Assembly: GCA_014237395.1 (NCBI GenBank)
Contig: JABZFP010000014.1
Span: forward strand, 62,001-126,000
DNA from: Desulfobacteraceae bacterium
GTDB lineage: Bacteria; Desulfobacterota; Desulfobacteria; Desulfobacterales; UBA5852
Direction of reading: 5' to 3'
Length of the DNA stretch: 64,000 nucleotides
Every line of letters starts with the position of its first letter. The first letter of the stretch is position 1. Positions 30,609 to 41,208 of the stretch are shown here, piece by piece. The notes under the pieces are model-generated. The model did no database searches. It saw nothing but the letters and a program-made list of their open reading frames with translations, and was not told the DNA's origin. The position numbers and the translations under genes are program-made.

Positions 30609-33236
30609 ATGCCCTTACCGCGCGTCATGACATATCGGCCGGTGTTTGTTCTGATGCTGTTGCTGAGTTTTTTGAGTTTTGCCTTGCACGCGCCGACGTC
30701 TTTCGCGCGCCCCGGCGAAACGGAAAATCCGTCGCCGGCGGTATCACCGGAAGCCGTCAAACAAACGCTTGAAAACGCCCTCAAAAGCGAGATGGTGAAC
30801 GATGCGGAAATCGAGCAAAGCATAAAGCGCTGGGACCTGCTGCAGAAAAATGTTGCCGCTGAACTCGATGCCTATCGTATCCAGAACACCACCCACGGGA
30901 ATTTGCTCCTTGTCGCCCAAACCCGCGCCGAGGATCTGGAAGCAGCCCTTAACAACAATCAATTGGTCATCAAGAGCCTTGCGGCACGAATCGAAGAGTA
31001 TAAAAAGATTGGGGCTACGGCTTCGGAGCGCATGGCGCAGCTGGTCGACCGTATTGCCATTGCTGAAAACCAGCTGGCAATGCTGAAGCAGGAGAGCCTT
31101 CCCGAGGCCGACCAACGGATTATTAGCGACAACCTGAATAAACTGCGGGACATTCTGGCGAAAAGAAAACAGCTCGGTGAAACCCTTCTGAAAGGATTCG
31201 AGGAACGCGCCAACCAGATGAAGGACCTCATGGATGCCCTGCAGGAAACCGGCCGGCGGCTGGAGGAAAGGCTGCAGGCGCAAAGCAAGTCGGATCTTTT
31301 CCAACGCAACGCCAGGATTTTCACGCGGTTTAGCGGATCGGGCTTCAGCTATGAATTATCCCTGCTGGCCAGCCAGTTGTCCGCTTTGCTCACCGCGGCG
31401 TTTTGGCAGGCGCAATGGGTCAATTTCCAGCGCAGCGGCGGCGTGACCCAGGCGGTCTTCCTGCTCTTATTTGCGGTGGCGATGGTGTTCCGCAGACATA
31501 TTCGGCGCTACGTTAACACCGTTGAGCAAAAGCTCGAAACACCGTCGTGGCGTATGCGGCGGCTGGCACTGTTCCTGCTGCGCCGCTCGTTTGTTCTGAT
31601 CAGCGCCGCCGTGCTCTTGTGGCTTTACGATGTCTTGAAACTGCCGCACATGAACATCGGTATGGCACGTTTTCTCACCGAGACGGTTTTCGTGCTGCTG
31701 GCCGTGCGGTGGGGCATCGATTTTCTCCAGAAGGGATTGAACAACGCGGCGATGGCGACGCTGCAGACCTTTTTGCAAATGCGCCTGCGGCACTTTCTGC
31801 AGATGTTGCGCCTGGCGGTAATCGGCCATCTGGCCCTGATCTGGATCGCCGGCAGTGGAAGCCTGCTGGTCTGGATGACCCGCCTGGCCTTAGAGATCGC
31901 GTTGATTTTCTGGCTGGTCGCCTTCTGGCGGGCGTTGCGCCGCACGCTGACCCAGGGAGTTCGGCAGGGGGAAGTCGCGCCTCCCAACGCCCATATAGTC
32001 CTGGCCCAGGGGTGGAGCTATCTGGTGGCCGGCGGCGCTGTTCTTCTGGAACTCACCGGATACGGGGCCCTGGCGGGGCAATGGCTGGTGTCCTGGGCCG
32101 AAACCCTGTTGCTTGCCTTGTGGGCCCATATCGCGTGGCTGGCCGTCCAGGAATGGTACGCCACTCAGAAACATGAGGCCACGGCCGGTGATGATTTGGC
32201 GACACCGCAAGTTGCCGCCCCGATGGGCTGGTTCATGGTCCAGATGGCGCGCCTGCTCTGGTTGGGGGCCCTCCTGGCAGGGGCGTTGATGGTGTGGTCT
32301 AGCACGGAATTTATGACCGCATCGCTGCGGCAGGTTTTCGATCTGGCCGTCTCGGTGGGCAGCCTGAGTCTCAGCGTCAAGGGCCTTCTGCTGGCGGTGG
32401 TGATTGTGTGCGCGACCCATGTGGCAACGCGCCACGGGCGAAAATTTTTGAGCGAGAAAATCCTTGATTCACAGGACTTCGAACGCGGTCTCAAGGACTC
32501 CATCATTACGATTACGACCTATGTCGTCTGGGGGTTGGGCCTCCTTTTGGCGCTTGGTGTATTAGGGGTCAATGCGACTTCTTTGGCGGTGGTTTTCGGT
32601 GCCCTGAGCATCGGTATCGGTTTCGGGCTGCAAAACATTTTCAACAATTTTATCAGCGGCCTGATCCTGCTTTTCGAGCGGCCCATCCAGGTGGGGGATA
32701 TTGTGGAAGTGGGTGGCCTCTGGGCCACGGTCAAGCAGATCAACGTGCGCGCCACCGTGGTGCAGACCTTTGACAATGCTTCGGTGATCATCCCCAACTC
32801 AGAATTCATCAGCCAGCAGGTGACCAACTGGAGTTTCAAAGACCCCCGCATGCGCCGCAATATCGAAGTGGGGGTGGCCTATGGGTCGGATATCGATTTG
32901 GTGGAACAGACCCTGCTGGATATCGTCCAGAATAGACGCCGGGTGCTAAAATACCCCAAGCCGGAGGTGCTGTTTATCGATCATGCCGACAGCGCGCTGA
33001 TCTTTCGCCTGCGCATTTGGGTCCACGTGGATGATTACTGGGAGGTGCCGAGCAAGATTCGGTTCGACCTCGACAGACGCTTCCGCGAACTGGGCATCGA
33101 GATCGCCTTCCCCCAGCGGGATCTGCATATCCGCAGTGCCGACCCGAGCGTGTTCGCAAAGGAGTCGGCCGCGGAATCACCCGCCTCCCCGCCCGAACGT
33201 CAGACCCCAGCGGATCAGAGCGACGCGGATTCCTGA
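30609..33236 (+). CDS. Large MscS-family mechanosensitive channel (MscK-like)
   Basis: 'GALSIGIGFGLQNIFNNFISGLILLFERPIQVGDIVEVGGLWATVKQINVRATVVQTFDNASVIIPNSEF' plus periplasmic coiled coil. Confidence 0.93.
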   Translation: MPLPRVMTYRPVFVLMLLLSFLSFALHAPTSFARPGETENPSPAVSPEAVKQTLENALKSEMVNDAEIEQSIKRWDLLQKNVAAELDAYRIQNTTHGNLLLVAQTRAEDLEAALNNNQLVIKSLAARIEEYKKIGATASERMAQLVDRIAIAENQLAMLKQESLPEADQRIISDNLNKLRDILAKRKQLGETLLKGFEERANQMKDLMDALQETGRRLEERLQAQSKSDLFQRNARIFTRFSGSGFSYELSLLASQLSALLTAAFWQAQWVNFQRSGGVTQAVFLLLFAVAMVFRRHIRRYVNTVEQKLETPSWRMRRLALFLLRRSFVLISAAVLLWLYDVLKLPHMNIGMARFLTETVFVLLAVRWGIDFLQKGLNNAAMATLQTFLQMRLRHFLQMLRLAVIGHLALIWIAGSGSLLVWMTRLALEIALIFWLVAFWRALRRTLTQGVRQGEVAPPNAHIVLAQGWSYLVAGGAVLLELTGYGALAGQWLVSWAETLLLALWAHIAWLAVQEWYATQKHEATAGDDLATPQVAAPMGWFMVQMARLLWLGALLAGALMVWSSTEFMTASLRQVFDLAVSVGSLSLSVKGLLLAVVIVCATHVATRHGRKFLSEKILDSQDFERGLKDSIITITTYVVWGLGLLLALGVLGVNATSLAVVFGALSIGIGFGLQNIFNNFISGLILLFERPIQVGDIVEVGGLWATVKQINVRATVVQTFDNASVIIPNSEFISQQVTNWSFKDPRMRRNIEVGVAYGSDIDLVEQTLLDIVQNRRRVLKYPKPEVLFIDHADSALIFRLRIWVHVDDYWEVPSKIRFDLDRRFRELGIEIAFPQRDLHIRSADPSVFAKESAAESPASPPERQTPADQSDADS

Positions 33237-33419
33237 AAATCGTTACCGGTTTCCCCGCCGGTTTCCACGTGCAGATGCATACGGCGGCCAAGGGGGCAAG
33301 GTTGCCATGGGTATGACGATGCAGTATAGATCCGTCAATCGGAGACCACAACACGTGCGCCCCTCCCAGCGCGGGTTGCGCTACCCTTCGTAACCGTCGA
33401 AACCATCTGAAAGCAGGAA

Positions 33420-36029
33420 ATGGCAGAAGAAAAATTGCGGGACACACCCAATCCTGCGGAAGTCAAACTCGGCACCTTTGCCGGGGTGTTTACGCCCAGC
33501 GTTCTGACCATTCTCGGCATCATTCTTTTCCTTCGATTAGGCTTTGTGGTGGGGGAAGCCGGGCTGGGACGGGCCCTGATCATCATCGCCCTGGCCAATG
33601 CGATCTCCATTTTGACGAGTTTGTCGCTGTCCGCCATTGCCACCAATCTGCGGGTCAAAGGGGGCGGTGACTATTACGTCATTTCCCGTACCCTGGGGCC
33701 GGAATTCGGCGGCGCCCTGGGCCTGGTGCTTTTCCTGGCCCAATCCGTATCGATTGCGTTCTACTGCATCGGATTCGGCGAGGCCCTGGCGGCCATTGTG
33801 CCGGCGGCGTGGACCTTGAGTCCCCGACTGGCGGCGGCAGCGGCGGTCAGCGCGCTTTTTGTGCTGGCCTGGCTGGGGGCCGACTGGGCCACCCGTTTTC
33901 AATTCGTCGTCATGGCCCTGCTCATCGCCGCCCTGGCGTCATTCTACACCGGCGCCTTCAGCCAGTGGAATCCCCAACAGGTTGTTCTGGACTGGTCGGC
34001 GCCGGCCGGCGCCCAACCCTTCTGGGTTGTGTTTGCCATCTTCTTCCCGGCCGTGACCGGCTTTACCCAGGGCGTCAGCATGTCCGGGGACTTGAAGGAC
34101 CCCGGACGTAGCATTCCCCTGGGAACCTTCCTGGCGGTGGGAATTTCCATCGTCGTCTACTTTTCGGTGGCGATCCTGTTTGCGGGTGTTTTGCCGGAAG
34201 CGGTACTGAGGGGAGATACGACGGCCATGCAGCGCGTGGCCCGCTTCGGCGTTCTGGTGGATGCCGGCGTCGTGGCGGCCACCCTGTCTTCCGCCATGGC
34301 ATCCTTTCTGGGCGGCCCCCGTATCCTGCAGTCCCTGGCGGCCGATCGCATCTTCAGCTATCTGAATCTGTTCGCCAAAGGGGCCGGTCCGACCAACAAT
34401 CCTCGCCGGGCGGTCTTTCTCTCGGCCGGTATTGCCTATGCCACCGTGGCGCTTGGCAACCTGAATCTGATTGCCCCGGTCGTGTCCATGTTTTTTCTGA
34501 TCTCCTACGGCCTGCTGAACTATGCCACCTTTTTTGAATCCCGTTCGAACAGTCCGGACTTCCGGCCCCGTTTTCGGTTGTTTCACCCCTGGTTGAGCCT
34601 GGCGGGGGCCCTGGGGTGCCTGGGGGTGATGGTGGCCGTGGATCATGTGGCCAGCATCGTATCCATCGCCATCATTCTGGCGATTTTCCAGTATGTGAAG
34701 CGCACCGCCGGACCGTCCCGATGGGCGGACAGCCGGCGCGGCTACCATCTCCAGCTGGTGCGCCAGCACCTCCTGGCGGCGGCGGAAGAGCCCGACCATG
34801 ACCGGGATTGGCGCCCCGTGATCCTGGCGTTTTCAAGACGTCCGGAGCGCCGGGCCCGGCTTTTGAAAGTGGCGGAGTGGCTGGAGGGCCGCAGCGGCAT
34901 GACCACGCTGGTCACCGTCCTGCAAGGCCGTGGGCTGAGGATTCAAAAACAGCGTGAGGCCGCCGAAAAAGAAATGGCCAAGGATATTCGTGAGGGCGGT
35001 TTTCGGGCGTTTCCGCTGGTCGTGACGGCGGACGACATCGAAGATGGGGTCCATCACCTGGTGCAAGCCGCCGGGATCGGGCCGTTGCGGGTCAATACGG
35101 TGCTGACCAACTGGATTGCCGAAGATCCGCCCAAATCCGAAGGGTTCCAGGAAATCCTTTTTGGACGCAACCTGCGGGAAGCCTACCGCCAGGGGTGCCA
35201 CGTGGTCGTTATGGCGGCCGACAAAGCCAAGTGGGAACGACTGACGGCGGAAGCAGCGCACCACGGTTTGCTGGATGTCTGGTGGCAGGACGATGCCACC
35301 GGCCGCCTGATGCTGCTATTGGCGTACCTGATGACGCGGCACGAGCGCTGGCGGGAAGACCGCCTGCGCGTGCTGGTCCCGGTGCCGAAAACCGATGCCG
35401 CGGCGAACGACCTGATGGAAGCCGTGACCCGGGCTCTGGCCGATTACCGGATTCAGGCTGAAACAAGGGCCATCCCGGAAGATTCCCGGCCCGGTGATCT
35501 GGACGTTTTAGCGGATACCGACCTCATTTTTCTGCCCTTTCGATTTCAGGACAATCTCATACGGCTTCCCTTTGAAGGGCCGGTGGTGGATGCACTCGAA
35601 AAGTTGCCGGGGACTGTCATGGTGGCAGCGGCCAGGGATATCGATCTGGATCCGGAACCTGAAGAAGGCGTTGTCGGTGAGGCCGCCGCCACCCTGGATC
35701 GGTTGGCCGATTTGCGCCGCCGTCTGGCAGCGGCCGAGAAAGAGGCTGCCCGCGCTGCGGAAACCGCGGTAAAAGCCCAAAGCGAACTGGCGGCCACGCT
35801 CAATAAAGAGACGGGTGCCATTCTCCTGAAAGACAAGAATGCGCTGGCGCGGACCGTCGACGAAGCCGAACAAATTGCCGAGAAGACGCGGCGCAAGGCC
35901 CTCAAGCTGGGCGCCAAACTGGCCATTCTCGAATCGGAAGCGATCGATGAGGGGCTGCTTCCTGCCGAGGCGGTGTCCGAAACGCCGGATGGGGCGCCAA
36001 GCGAACCCAAACCCACCAGTGAGGGATAG
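33420..36029 (+). CDS. Cation-chloride cotransporter-like (SLC12/APC) protein with coiled-coil C-terminus
   Basis: 'GVFTPSVLTILGIILFLRLGFVVGEAG', SLC12-like C-term 'VWWQDDATGRLMLLLAYLMTRHERWREDRLRVLVPV'. Confidence 0.88.
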   Translation: MAEEKLRDTPNPAEVKLGTFAGVFTPSVLTILGIILFLRLGFVVGEAGLGRALIIIALANAISILTSLSLSAIATNLRVKGGGDYYVISRTLGPEFGGALGLVLFLAQSVSIAFYCIGFGEALAAIVPAAWTLSPRLAAAAAVSALFVLAWLGADWATRFQFVVMALLIAALASFYTGAFSQWNPQQVVLDWSAPAGAQPFWVVFAIFFPAVTGFTQGVSMSGDLKDPGRSIPLGTFLAVGISIVVYFSVAILFAGVLPEAVLRGDTTAMQRVARFGVLVDAGVVAATLSSAMASFLGGPRILQSLAADRIFSYLNLFAKGAGPTNNPRRAVFLSAGIAYATVALGNLNLIAPVVSMFFLISYGLLNYATFFESRSNSPDFRPRFRLFHPWLSLAGALGCLGVMVAVDHVASIVSIAIILAIFQYVKRTAGPSRWADSRRGYHLQLVRQHLLAAAEEPDHDRDWRPVILAFSRRPERRARLLKVAEWLEGRSGMTTLVTVLQGRGLRIQKQREAAEKEMAKDIREGGFRAFPLVVTADDIEDGVHHLVQAAGIGPLRVNTVLTNWIAEDPPKSEGFQEILFGRNLREAYRQGCHVVVMAADKAKWERLTAEAAHHGLLDVWWQDDATGRLMLLLAYLMTRHERWREDRLRVLVPVPKTDAAANDLMEAVTRALADYRIQAETRAIPEDSRPGDLDVLADTDLIFLPFRFQDNLIRLPFEGPVVDALEKLPGTVMVAAARDIDLDPEPEEGVVGEAAATLDRLADLRRRLAAAEKEAARAAETAVKAQSELAATLNKETGAILLKDKNALARTVDEAEQIAEKTRRKALKLGAKLAILESEAIDEGLLPAEAVSETPDGAPSEPKPTSEG

Positions 36030-36057
36030 CCCCAGGACTCAATCGAAACGTTTTCAC

Positions 36058-37485
36058 ATGGAGGGAGCGATGCTTTGTCACCTTAGGCCGCGTCAACAAG
36101 GCCGCTGGGCCGCTATGCTGATGATTGTGGTCGCTATCGCCGCCTTCGCCCTTGGCGCCGAGGCCCAGCAACAGAAGGCATCGGCCGATCACCAGAAAGA
36201 AGCCCCATCGGAAAGCCCCGATTCCGGTGTATCACCGCTGGACATCAAAGAGAAAAAAATAGATCAGGCGGGGGAAAAATTAGGACAGGAGATCGAGGTC
36301 CTGAGCAAGAAAGCGTCCTCCGCGCTGGGCCGCTGGACCGACGCCGAGGTCTTCATGGGGATCAAATGGACCAAACTCCTATTTTGCCTGGCCGCCGTCG
36401 TCCTTGTCCTTATTATCGAGCGCGTTCTGCGGGCCCTGCTCCAGCGGAGGATTGAGACCCTTCCCAGCCGTGACGGCGCTATCTCCTGGTGGCGCATTCT
36501 CTTTAAAGCACTGATGCGCCCCCTTTCGCTCCTGATCTGGGCCTACGGCATCTATGGGGCGCTGTCCCCGCTCTTTGGGCATTTCAAGGCCGAGGACGGC
36601 TCCAATCTGATCCACGCCGTGGCCCAGCGGGCAGCCGACATCGCCGTGACCATCGCCATCATCTGGTTTCTCTACGGCCTGGTGGTTTTCCTGGACGAAC
36701 GTTTGAAACGCTGGGCCGGCACCACCGAAAGTTCGATCGACGATATTCTGATCCCGCTGGTGGGCAAGATCCTGCGCGGGGTCATCCTGCTTCTGGGCGG
36801 CATCATCATCCTGAAAAGTTTGACGGGGCTTGAAATCGGGCCGCTGCTGGCCTCTCTGGGGATCGGCGGCTTGGCGGTGGCTCTCGCAGCCAAGGATTCC
36901 GTCGCCAACTTTTTCGGGACCCTGACCATTCTCTTCGACAAGCCTTTCCAGGTGGGGGAGCGCATCGTTATCGACAATTACGACGGTGTGGTCGAAGAGG
37001 TGGGATTCCGCAGCTCGCGGATCCGAACGCTGACCGGGCACTTGGTAACGATCCCCAACGAGAAGCTGGTGAATTCCACGGTCGAGAATATCGGCAAGCG
37101 TCCCCATATCCGCTGGCTGACCAATATCGGCATCACCTATGATACGCCGCCTGAAAAAGTCGAAGAAGCGGTCCGGATTTTGGAAACAATGCTTGCCGAT
37201 CACGAGGGGCTTCATCCCGATTTCCCGCCCCGGGTGTTTTTCAACGGCTTCAACGACTGGAGTCTGAATATCATGGTGCTCCTGTGGTATCATCCGGCCA
37301 ACTACTGGGAATTCCAGGTTTTCATTCAGCGGATTTGTCTCGAGATTCTCGGCCAATTCAGGAAAGCGGGGATCGATTTTGCTTTTCCGTCACAGACCGT
37401 CTATGCGGCCGGTGATGACAAACGGCTGCTAAAAATGATGCTCACCGGAGCGGAGGGGGAATCAATGGCGATGCCTGAGCACTGA
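36058..37485 (+). CDS. MscS-family mechanosensitive channel
   Basis: 'ASLGIGGLAVALAAKDSVANFFGTLTILFDKPFQVGERIVIDNYDGVVEEVGFRSSRIRTLTGHLVTIPNEKL'; start may be 36070 (SD ggaggga). Confidence 0.93.
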   Translation: MEGAMLCHLRPRQQGRWAAMLMIVVAIAAFALGAEAQQQKASADHQKEAPSESPDSGVSPLDIKEKKIDQAGEKLGQEIEVLSKKASSALGRWTDAEVFMGIKWTKLLFCLAAVVLVLIIERVLRALLQRRIETLPSRDGAISWWRILFKALMRPLSLLIWAYGIYGALSPLFGHFKAEDGSNLIHAVAQRAADIAVTIAIIWFLYGLVVFLDERLKRWAGTTESSIDDILIPLVGKILRGVILLLGGIIILKSLTGLEIGPLLASLGIGGLAVALAAKDSVANFFGTLTILFDKPFQVGERIVIDNYDGVVEEVGFRSSRIRTLTGHLVTIPNEKLVNSTVENIGKRPHIRWLTNIGITYDTPPEKVEEAVRILETMLADHEGLHPDFPPRVFFNGFNDWSLNIMVLLWYHPANYWEFQVFIQRICLEILGQFRKAGIDFAFPSQTVYAAGDDKRLLKMMLTGAEGESMAMPEH

Positions 37486-37532
37486 GTTCGGCCCTCGCGT
37501 GATGCCTCAAAATTTTCAAGGAGGATGTCAAC

Positions 37533-38600
37533 ATGCCACGTTTCATCAAGAGGACATCGAAAAAAACCGGAATGCCCCCCGGCAGCCTGGTCCACATTGG
37601 TGAGAGGAGGCAGGAGCACACCCGCATCACGATGATGGATTACGAAGGCGACCGGTTTGCCGAGCAGACCCCACAAGACGTGGAAACGGTGTTCCCCCTG
37701 CGGGATGAACCCACCACTTCCTGGATTAACATCGACGGCGTGCATGACATGAAGGTGATCGAAAAACTGGGTCACCATTTCCTGGTTCATCCCCTGACGC
37801 TGGAAGACGCGGTCAACACGAGCCAACGTCCCAAGATCGAAGAGTTCGACGACTACATTTATGTCGTTCTCAAAATGCTGCAGTACGACAAAGATACAGG
37901 ACGGGTCAGCGCGGAGCAGGTGAGTCTGGTGCTGGGGCACAACTTCCTGGTTTCCTTCCAGGAGGTCGAAGGCGACGTCTTCGAAGGCGTCCGGGAGCGC
38001 ATCCGCAAAGGGCGGGGACGTATCCGCAACGGCGGCAGCGACTACCTGGCCTATGCGCTGATCGACTGCGTGGTCGATCACTATTTTGTGGTCCTGGAAC
38101 ACTTGGGTGAAAGAATCGAAGCCCTCGAAGCGAAGCTCTACGACGCGGACGGGAGCACGGACCTGCTTCGCGACACCTTCAATTTGAAGCAGGAAATGAT
38201 CTATCTGCGCAAACAGATCTGGCCCTTGCGCGAGACGTTGAGCCGTTTCCACAAAACCGATCACTCCTTGATCCAGGATAAAAACCGGGTTTTCTTCGCG
38301 GATGTCTACGATCATCTGGTCCAGGGGCTTGAAGTCATCGAATCCCTGCGGGACGTCCTCTCCAGCCTGCATGACCTGTATATTTCCATTACTGGCCAGC
38401 GCATGAACGAGATCATGAAGGTCTTGACCATCATCGCCACCATTTTCATTCCGATCACCTTTGTGGCCGGCATCTACGGCATGAATTTCGACGTCATGCC
38501 GGAACTCAAGTGGCGCTGGGGGTATATGGCCGTCTGGGGCATTTTTGGGGTTATCACCGCCGGAATGCTCCTTTACTTCAAACGCCACAAATGGCTTTGA
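37533..38600 (+). CDS. corA: CorA family magnesium/cobalt transporter
   Basis: C-terminal 'PITFVAGIYGMNFDVMPELKWRWGY' GMN motif. Confidence 0.97.
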   Translation: MPRFIKRTSKKTGMPPGSLVHIGERRQEHTRITMMDYEGDRFAEQTPQDVETVFPLRDEPTTSWINIDGVHDMKVIEKLGHHFLVHPLTLEDAVNTSQRPKIEEFDDYIYVVLKMLQYDKDTGRVSAEQVSLVLGHNFLVSFQEVEGDVFEGVRERIRKGRGRIRNGGSDYLAYALIDCVVDHYFVVLEHLGERIEALEAKLYDADGSTDLLRDTFNLKQEMIYLRKQIWPLRETLSRFHKTDHSLIQDKNRVFFADVYDHLVQGLEVIESLRDVLSSLHDLYISITGQRMNEIMKVLTIIATIFIPITFVAGIYGMNFDVMPELKWRWGYMAVWGIFGVITAGMLLYFKRHKWL

Positions 38601-38643
38601 CCCGGCGTGATCAATTGTCGCGCTATCGAATCGGAAAGGCCTG

Positions 38644-39660
38644 ATGCCACTGAGATTGCTTGAAATCGTTTTGCCTTGCGAGGACAAGGAGGCAGCGTTG
38701 GGATTGCTGGCCCAGTACGAGGTGACGCAGATATGGTCCCAGGGCGAAGCGCAGCCCCGAGCCCTGTTAAAACTGTTGCTGCCGGGGGAGAAAACGGAAG
38801 CCGTGCTGGACGCCCTGGAGAACCGGTTCCCCGGCGAAGGACGTCTGCGCATCGTCGTGCTGGCGGTGGAAGCGCTGCTGCCACGCCCACGCCCCGAGCC
38901 GTCCGCTGAAGAAACTGAAACGGACCCGCCTCCCGATACTGCCGAGCTGGCCATGCGGGTCTCGCGAGAAGAGCTTTATGCGGATTTAGCCGACGTTTCC
39001 AAACTCAACCGGGTCTATGTGGTCATGGTGGCACTCTCGGCACTGGTTGCCGCCATGGGGATGATGCGTGACCAGATTGCCGTCGTGATTGGTGCCATGG
39101 TGATTGCGCCGCTGCTGGGACCCAATATGGCGTTGGCGCTGGCGGTGACCCTCGGCGATGCCGAGCTGGGGCGTTCCGCAATTCGCACCGTTTTGGTGGG
39201 GGTGGGCCTGGCATTTCTGATGTCGTGTGGTTTGGGGCTTTTGCTGCCGGTCGATCCCAGTGGCGCGGAGATCGCCGCTCGGACCTATCTCGGGCCGGCC
39301 GACTTCCTTCTGGCCCTGGTCTCGGGAGCGGCTGGGGCCCTGGCCTTCACTTCCGGATTGTCGGCTTCCCTGATTGGTGTCATGGTGGCCGTGGCCCTGA
39401 TGCCCCCTCTGGTGACCTGCGGTCTGCTTCTGGGCAGCGGCGCCTTCGGACCTGCCCTGGGCGCACTGCTGCTTTTGTTGACCAACGTCATCTGCATCAA
39501 TCTTGCGGGGGTGGGCACCTTTGTGCTGCAGGGGATTCGGCCGCGTCGCTGGTGGGAAGCTGAACGTGCCCGCAAGGCGGCTCATTGGGCCATGGCAATC
39601 TGGTTCACCCTGCTGTGTATCCTGGCCGTTTTGGTATACGTTTCCCGGACGATGCATTGA
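38644..39660 (+). CDS. DUF389/TIGR00341 family membrane protein
   Basis: 'YVVMVALSALVAAMGMMRDQIAVVIGAMVIAPLLGPNMALALAVTLGD'. Confidence 0.9.
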   Translation: MPLRLLEIVLPCEDKEAALGLLAQYEVTQIWSQGEAQPRALLKLLLPGEKTEAVLDALENRFPGEGRLRIVVLAVEALLPRPRPEPSAEETETDPPPDTAELAMRVSREELYADLADVSKLNRVYVVMVALSALVAAMGMMRDQIAVVIGAMVIAPLLGPNMALALAVTLGDAELGRSAIRTVLVGVGLAFLMSCGLGLLLPVDPSGAEIAARTYLGPADFLLALVSGAAGALAFTSGLSASLIGVMVAVALMPPLVTCGLLLGSGAFGPALGALLLLLTNVICINLAGVGTFVLQGIRPRRWWEAERARKAAHWAMAIWFTLLCILAVLVYVSRTMH

Positions 39661-39708
39661 CACGTGCCCGGAACGCACCCCTGCCGGTAAAGCGTGACGC
39701 TATAAGCC

Positions 39709-41049
39709 TTACAGTTTTTTCAGCAGCTGATTGGCTGCCGTCAGCATGGGATCCCAGGTGGGACCGAAGGGCGGCGCGTAAGCCAGATCCATCTGGCTGA
39801 ACTGTTCGACCGTCATGTGGCCATGCAGGGCCACGGCCGGGGCATGCAGGCGGTGGGCAACGCCGTCGCGCCCGACCATTTGAACCCCCAGCAAGCGTCC
39901 TGAGCCCCGGTCGCCTACCATATACACCCAGATATCGGAAGCGCCGGGATGGGCATGGGCCCGGGAGCGGGACTTGATCACCACGGCGGCCGGCTCCAGG
40001 CCGGCATCCCGTGCTTCAGCCTCATTGAGGCCGGTGCGGGCCACTTGGAGGTCGAAGACCTTGAAGACTGCCGAGCCCACCACGCCGGCCAAACGCCGAT
40101 CGATACCGCAGACATTGTCGGCCACGGCCCAGCCGGCCCGGTTGGCCCGCAGGGCCAGAGGGATCCAGGTGCGTTGGCCGGTGACGACGTGAAATGCGTC
40201 GGCGCAGTCCCCGGCGGCATAGATATCTTTATTCGAGGTGCGCTGATGGGCATCCACGGCGATGGCGCCATCAACCGAGGTCTGCAGCCCGGCGGCGACG
40301 GCCAGGTCGCTGGCGGGGGTAACACCGATGGCCACCAGCACCAGATCCGCTTCCAGCGTCAGCGTCGGACAGACCACGGCCAGCCGGCCGTTGGATTTTT
40401 CGATCTTCTCGACGGCGTGGCCGGGATGGACGCCGACCCCTTTTGATTCGGCTTCGGCCTTGACCTGTTCGGCCAGGCGTTCTTCCATCCAGGGCAGGAA
40501 CGTCTCCCGGGGTTTTACCATATCGACGGCAATGCTTCTTTCCCGCAGGGCCTCGCACATTTCCAGGGCGATGTAGCCCATGCCGATGATCACCGTTTTT
40601 CGGACAGCCCACTGATCGATGAACTGTTTTATGGCACGGCCATGGGCCAGGCTTTTGAGGACCATCACCCCGGGCAGGTCGATTCCCGGTATGGCCGGCG
40701 TGATCGGCGCGGCCCCGGTGGCAATGAGCAGGTTGTCGTAGCGGAAGGTGCGGGCCTGGCTGTCGGCATCTCGGGTGTTGACGGATTTTGCGGCCGGATC
40801 GATGGATGTGGCCTCGATGCCGGTTAACAGATCGATTCCCTGCTTTTGACGGAACACTTCGGCCCGTCGGACTACCAGATCCTCGATCGACCGGTCGGGA
40901 TCGGCGATGTTGTAAGGCATGCCGCAGGCGCTGTAGGACACGTCGGCGGTTTTTTCGAGAACGGTCACGTCGAGATCCGGCTGGTTGCGTTTGGCCCGGC
41001 TGGCGGCGCTCATGCCGGCCGCATCACCGCCGATGATAAGGAAATTCAT
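39709..41049 (-). CDS. FAD-dependent pyridine nucleotide-disulfide oxidoreductase (CoA-disulfide reductase/NADH oxidase-like)
   Basis: 'MNFLIIGGDAAGMSAASRAKR', redox Cys in 'YSACGMPYNI', 'VDAHQRTSNKDIYAAGDCA'. Confidence 0.92.
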   Translation of the reverse strand: MNFLIIGGDAAGMSAASRAKRNQPDLDVTVLEKTADVSYSACGMPYNIADPDRSIEDLVVRRAEVFRQKQGIDLLTGIEATSIDPAAKSVNTRDADSQARTFRYDNLLIATGAAPITPAIPGIDLPGVMVLKSLAHGRAIKQFIDQWAVRKTVIIGMGYIALEMCEALRERSIAVDMVKPRETFLPWMEERLAEQVKAEAESKGVGVHPGHAVEKIEKSNGRLAVVCPTLTLEADLVLVAIGVTPASDLAVAAGLQTSVDGAIAVDAHQRTSNKDIYAAGDCADAFHVVTGQRTWIPLALRANRAGWAVADNVCGIDRRLAGVVGSAVFKVFDLQVARTGLNEAEARDAGLEPAAVVIKSRSRAHAHPGASDIWVYMVGDRGSGRLLGVQMVGRDGVAHRLHAPAVALHGHMTVEQFSQMDLAYAPPFGPTWDPMLTAANQLLKKL

Positions 41050-41208
41050 GGAACCCTCCCGTCGCTTTCGTCTGTCCGCGTGGGCTTGGACGATCATAAA
41101 GCCCTTGAAACCCGTTTATCAACCCGCTATAGGGCAATCGAAACCAATGCGTGCATCATGTCAATTCATAGCATCTAATATAACGCGATCCAATCACTTA
41201 TCCAGATC

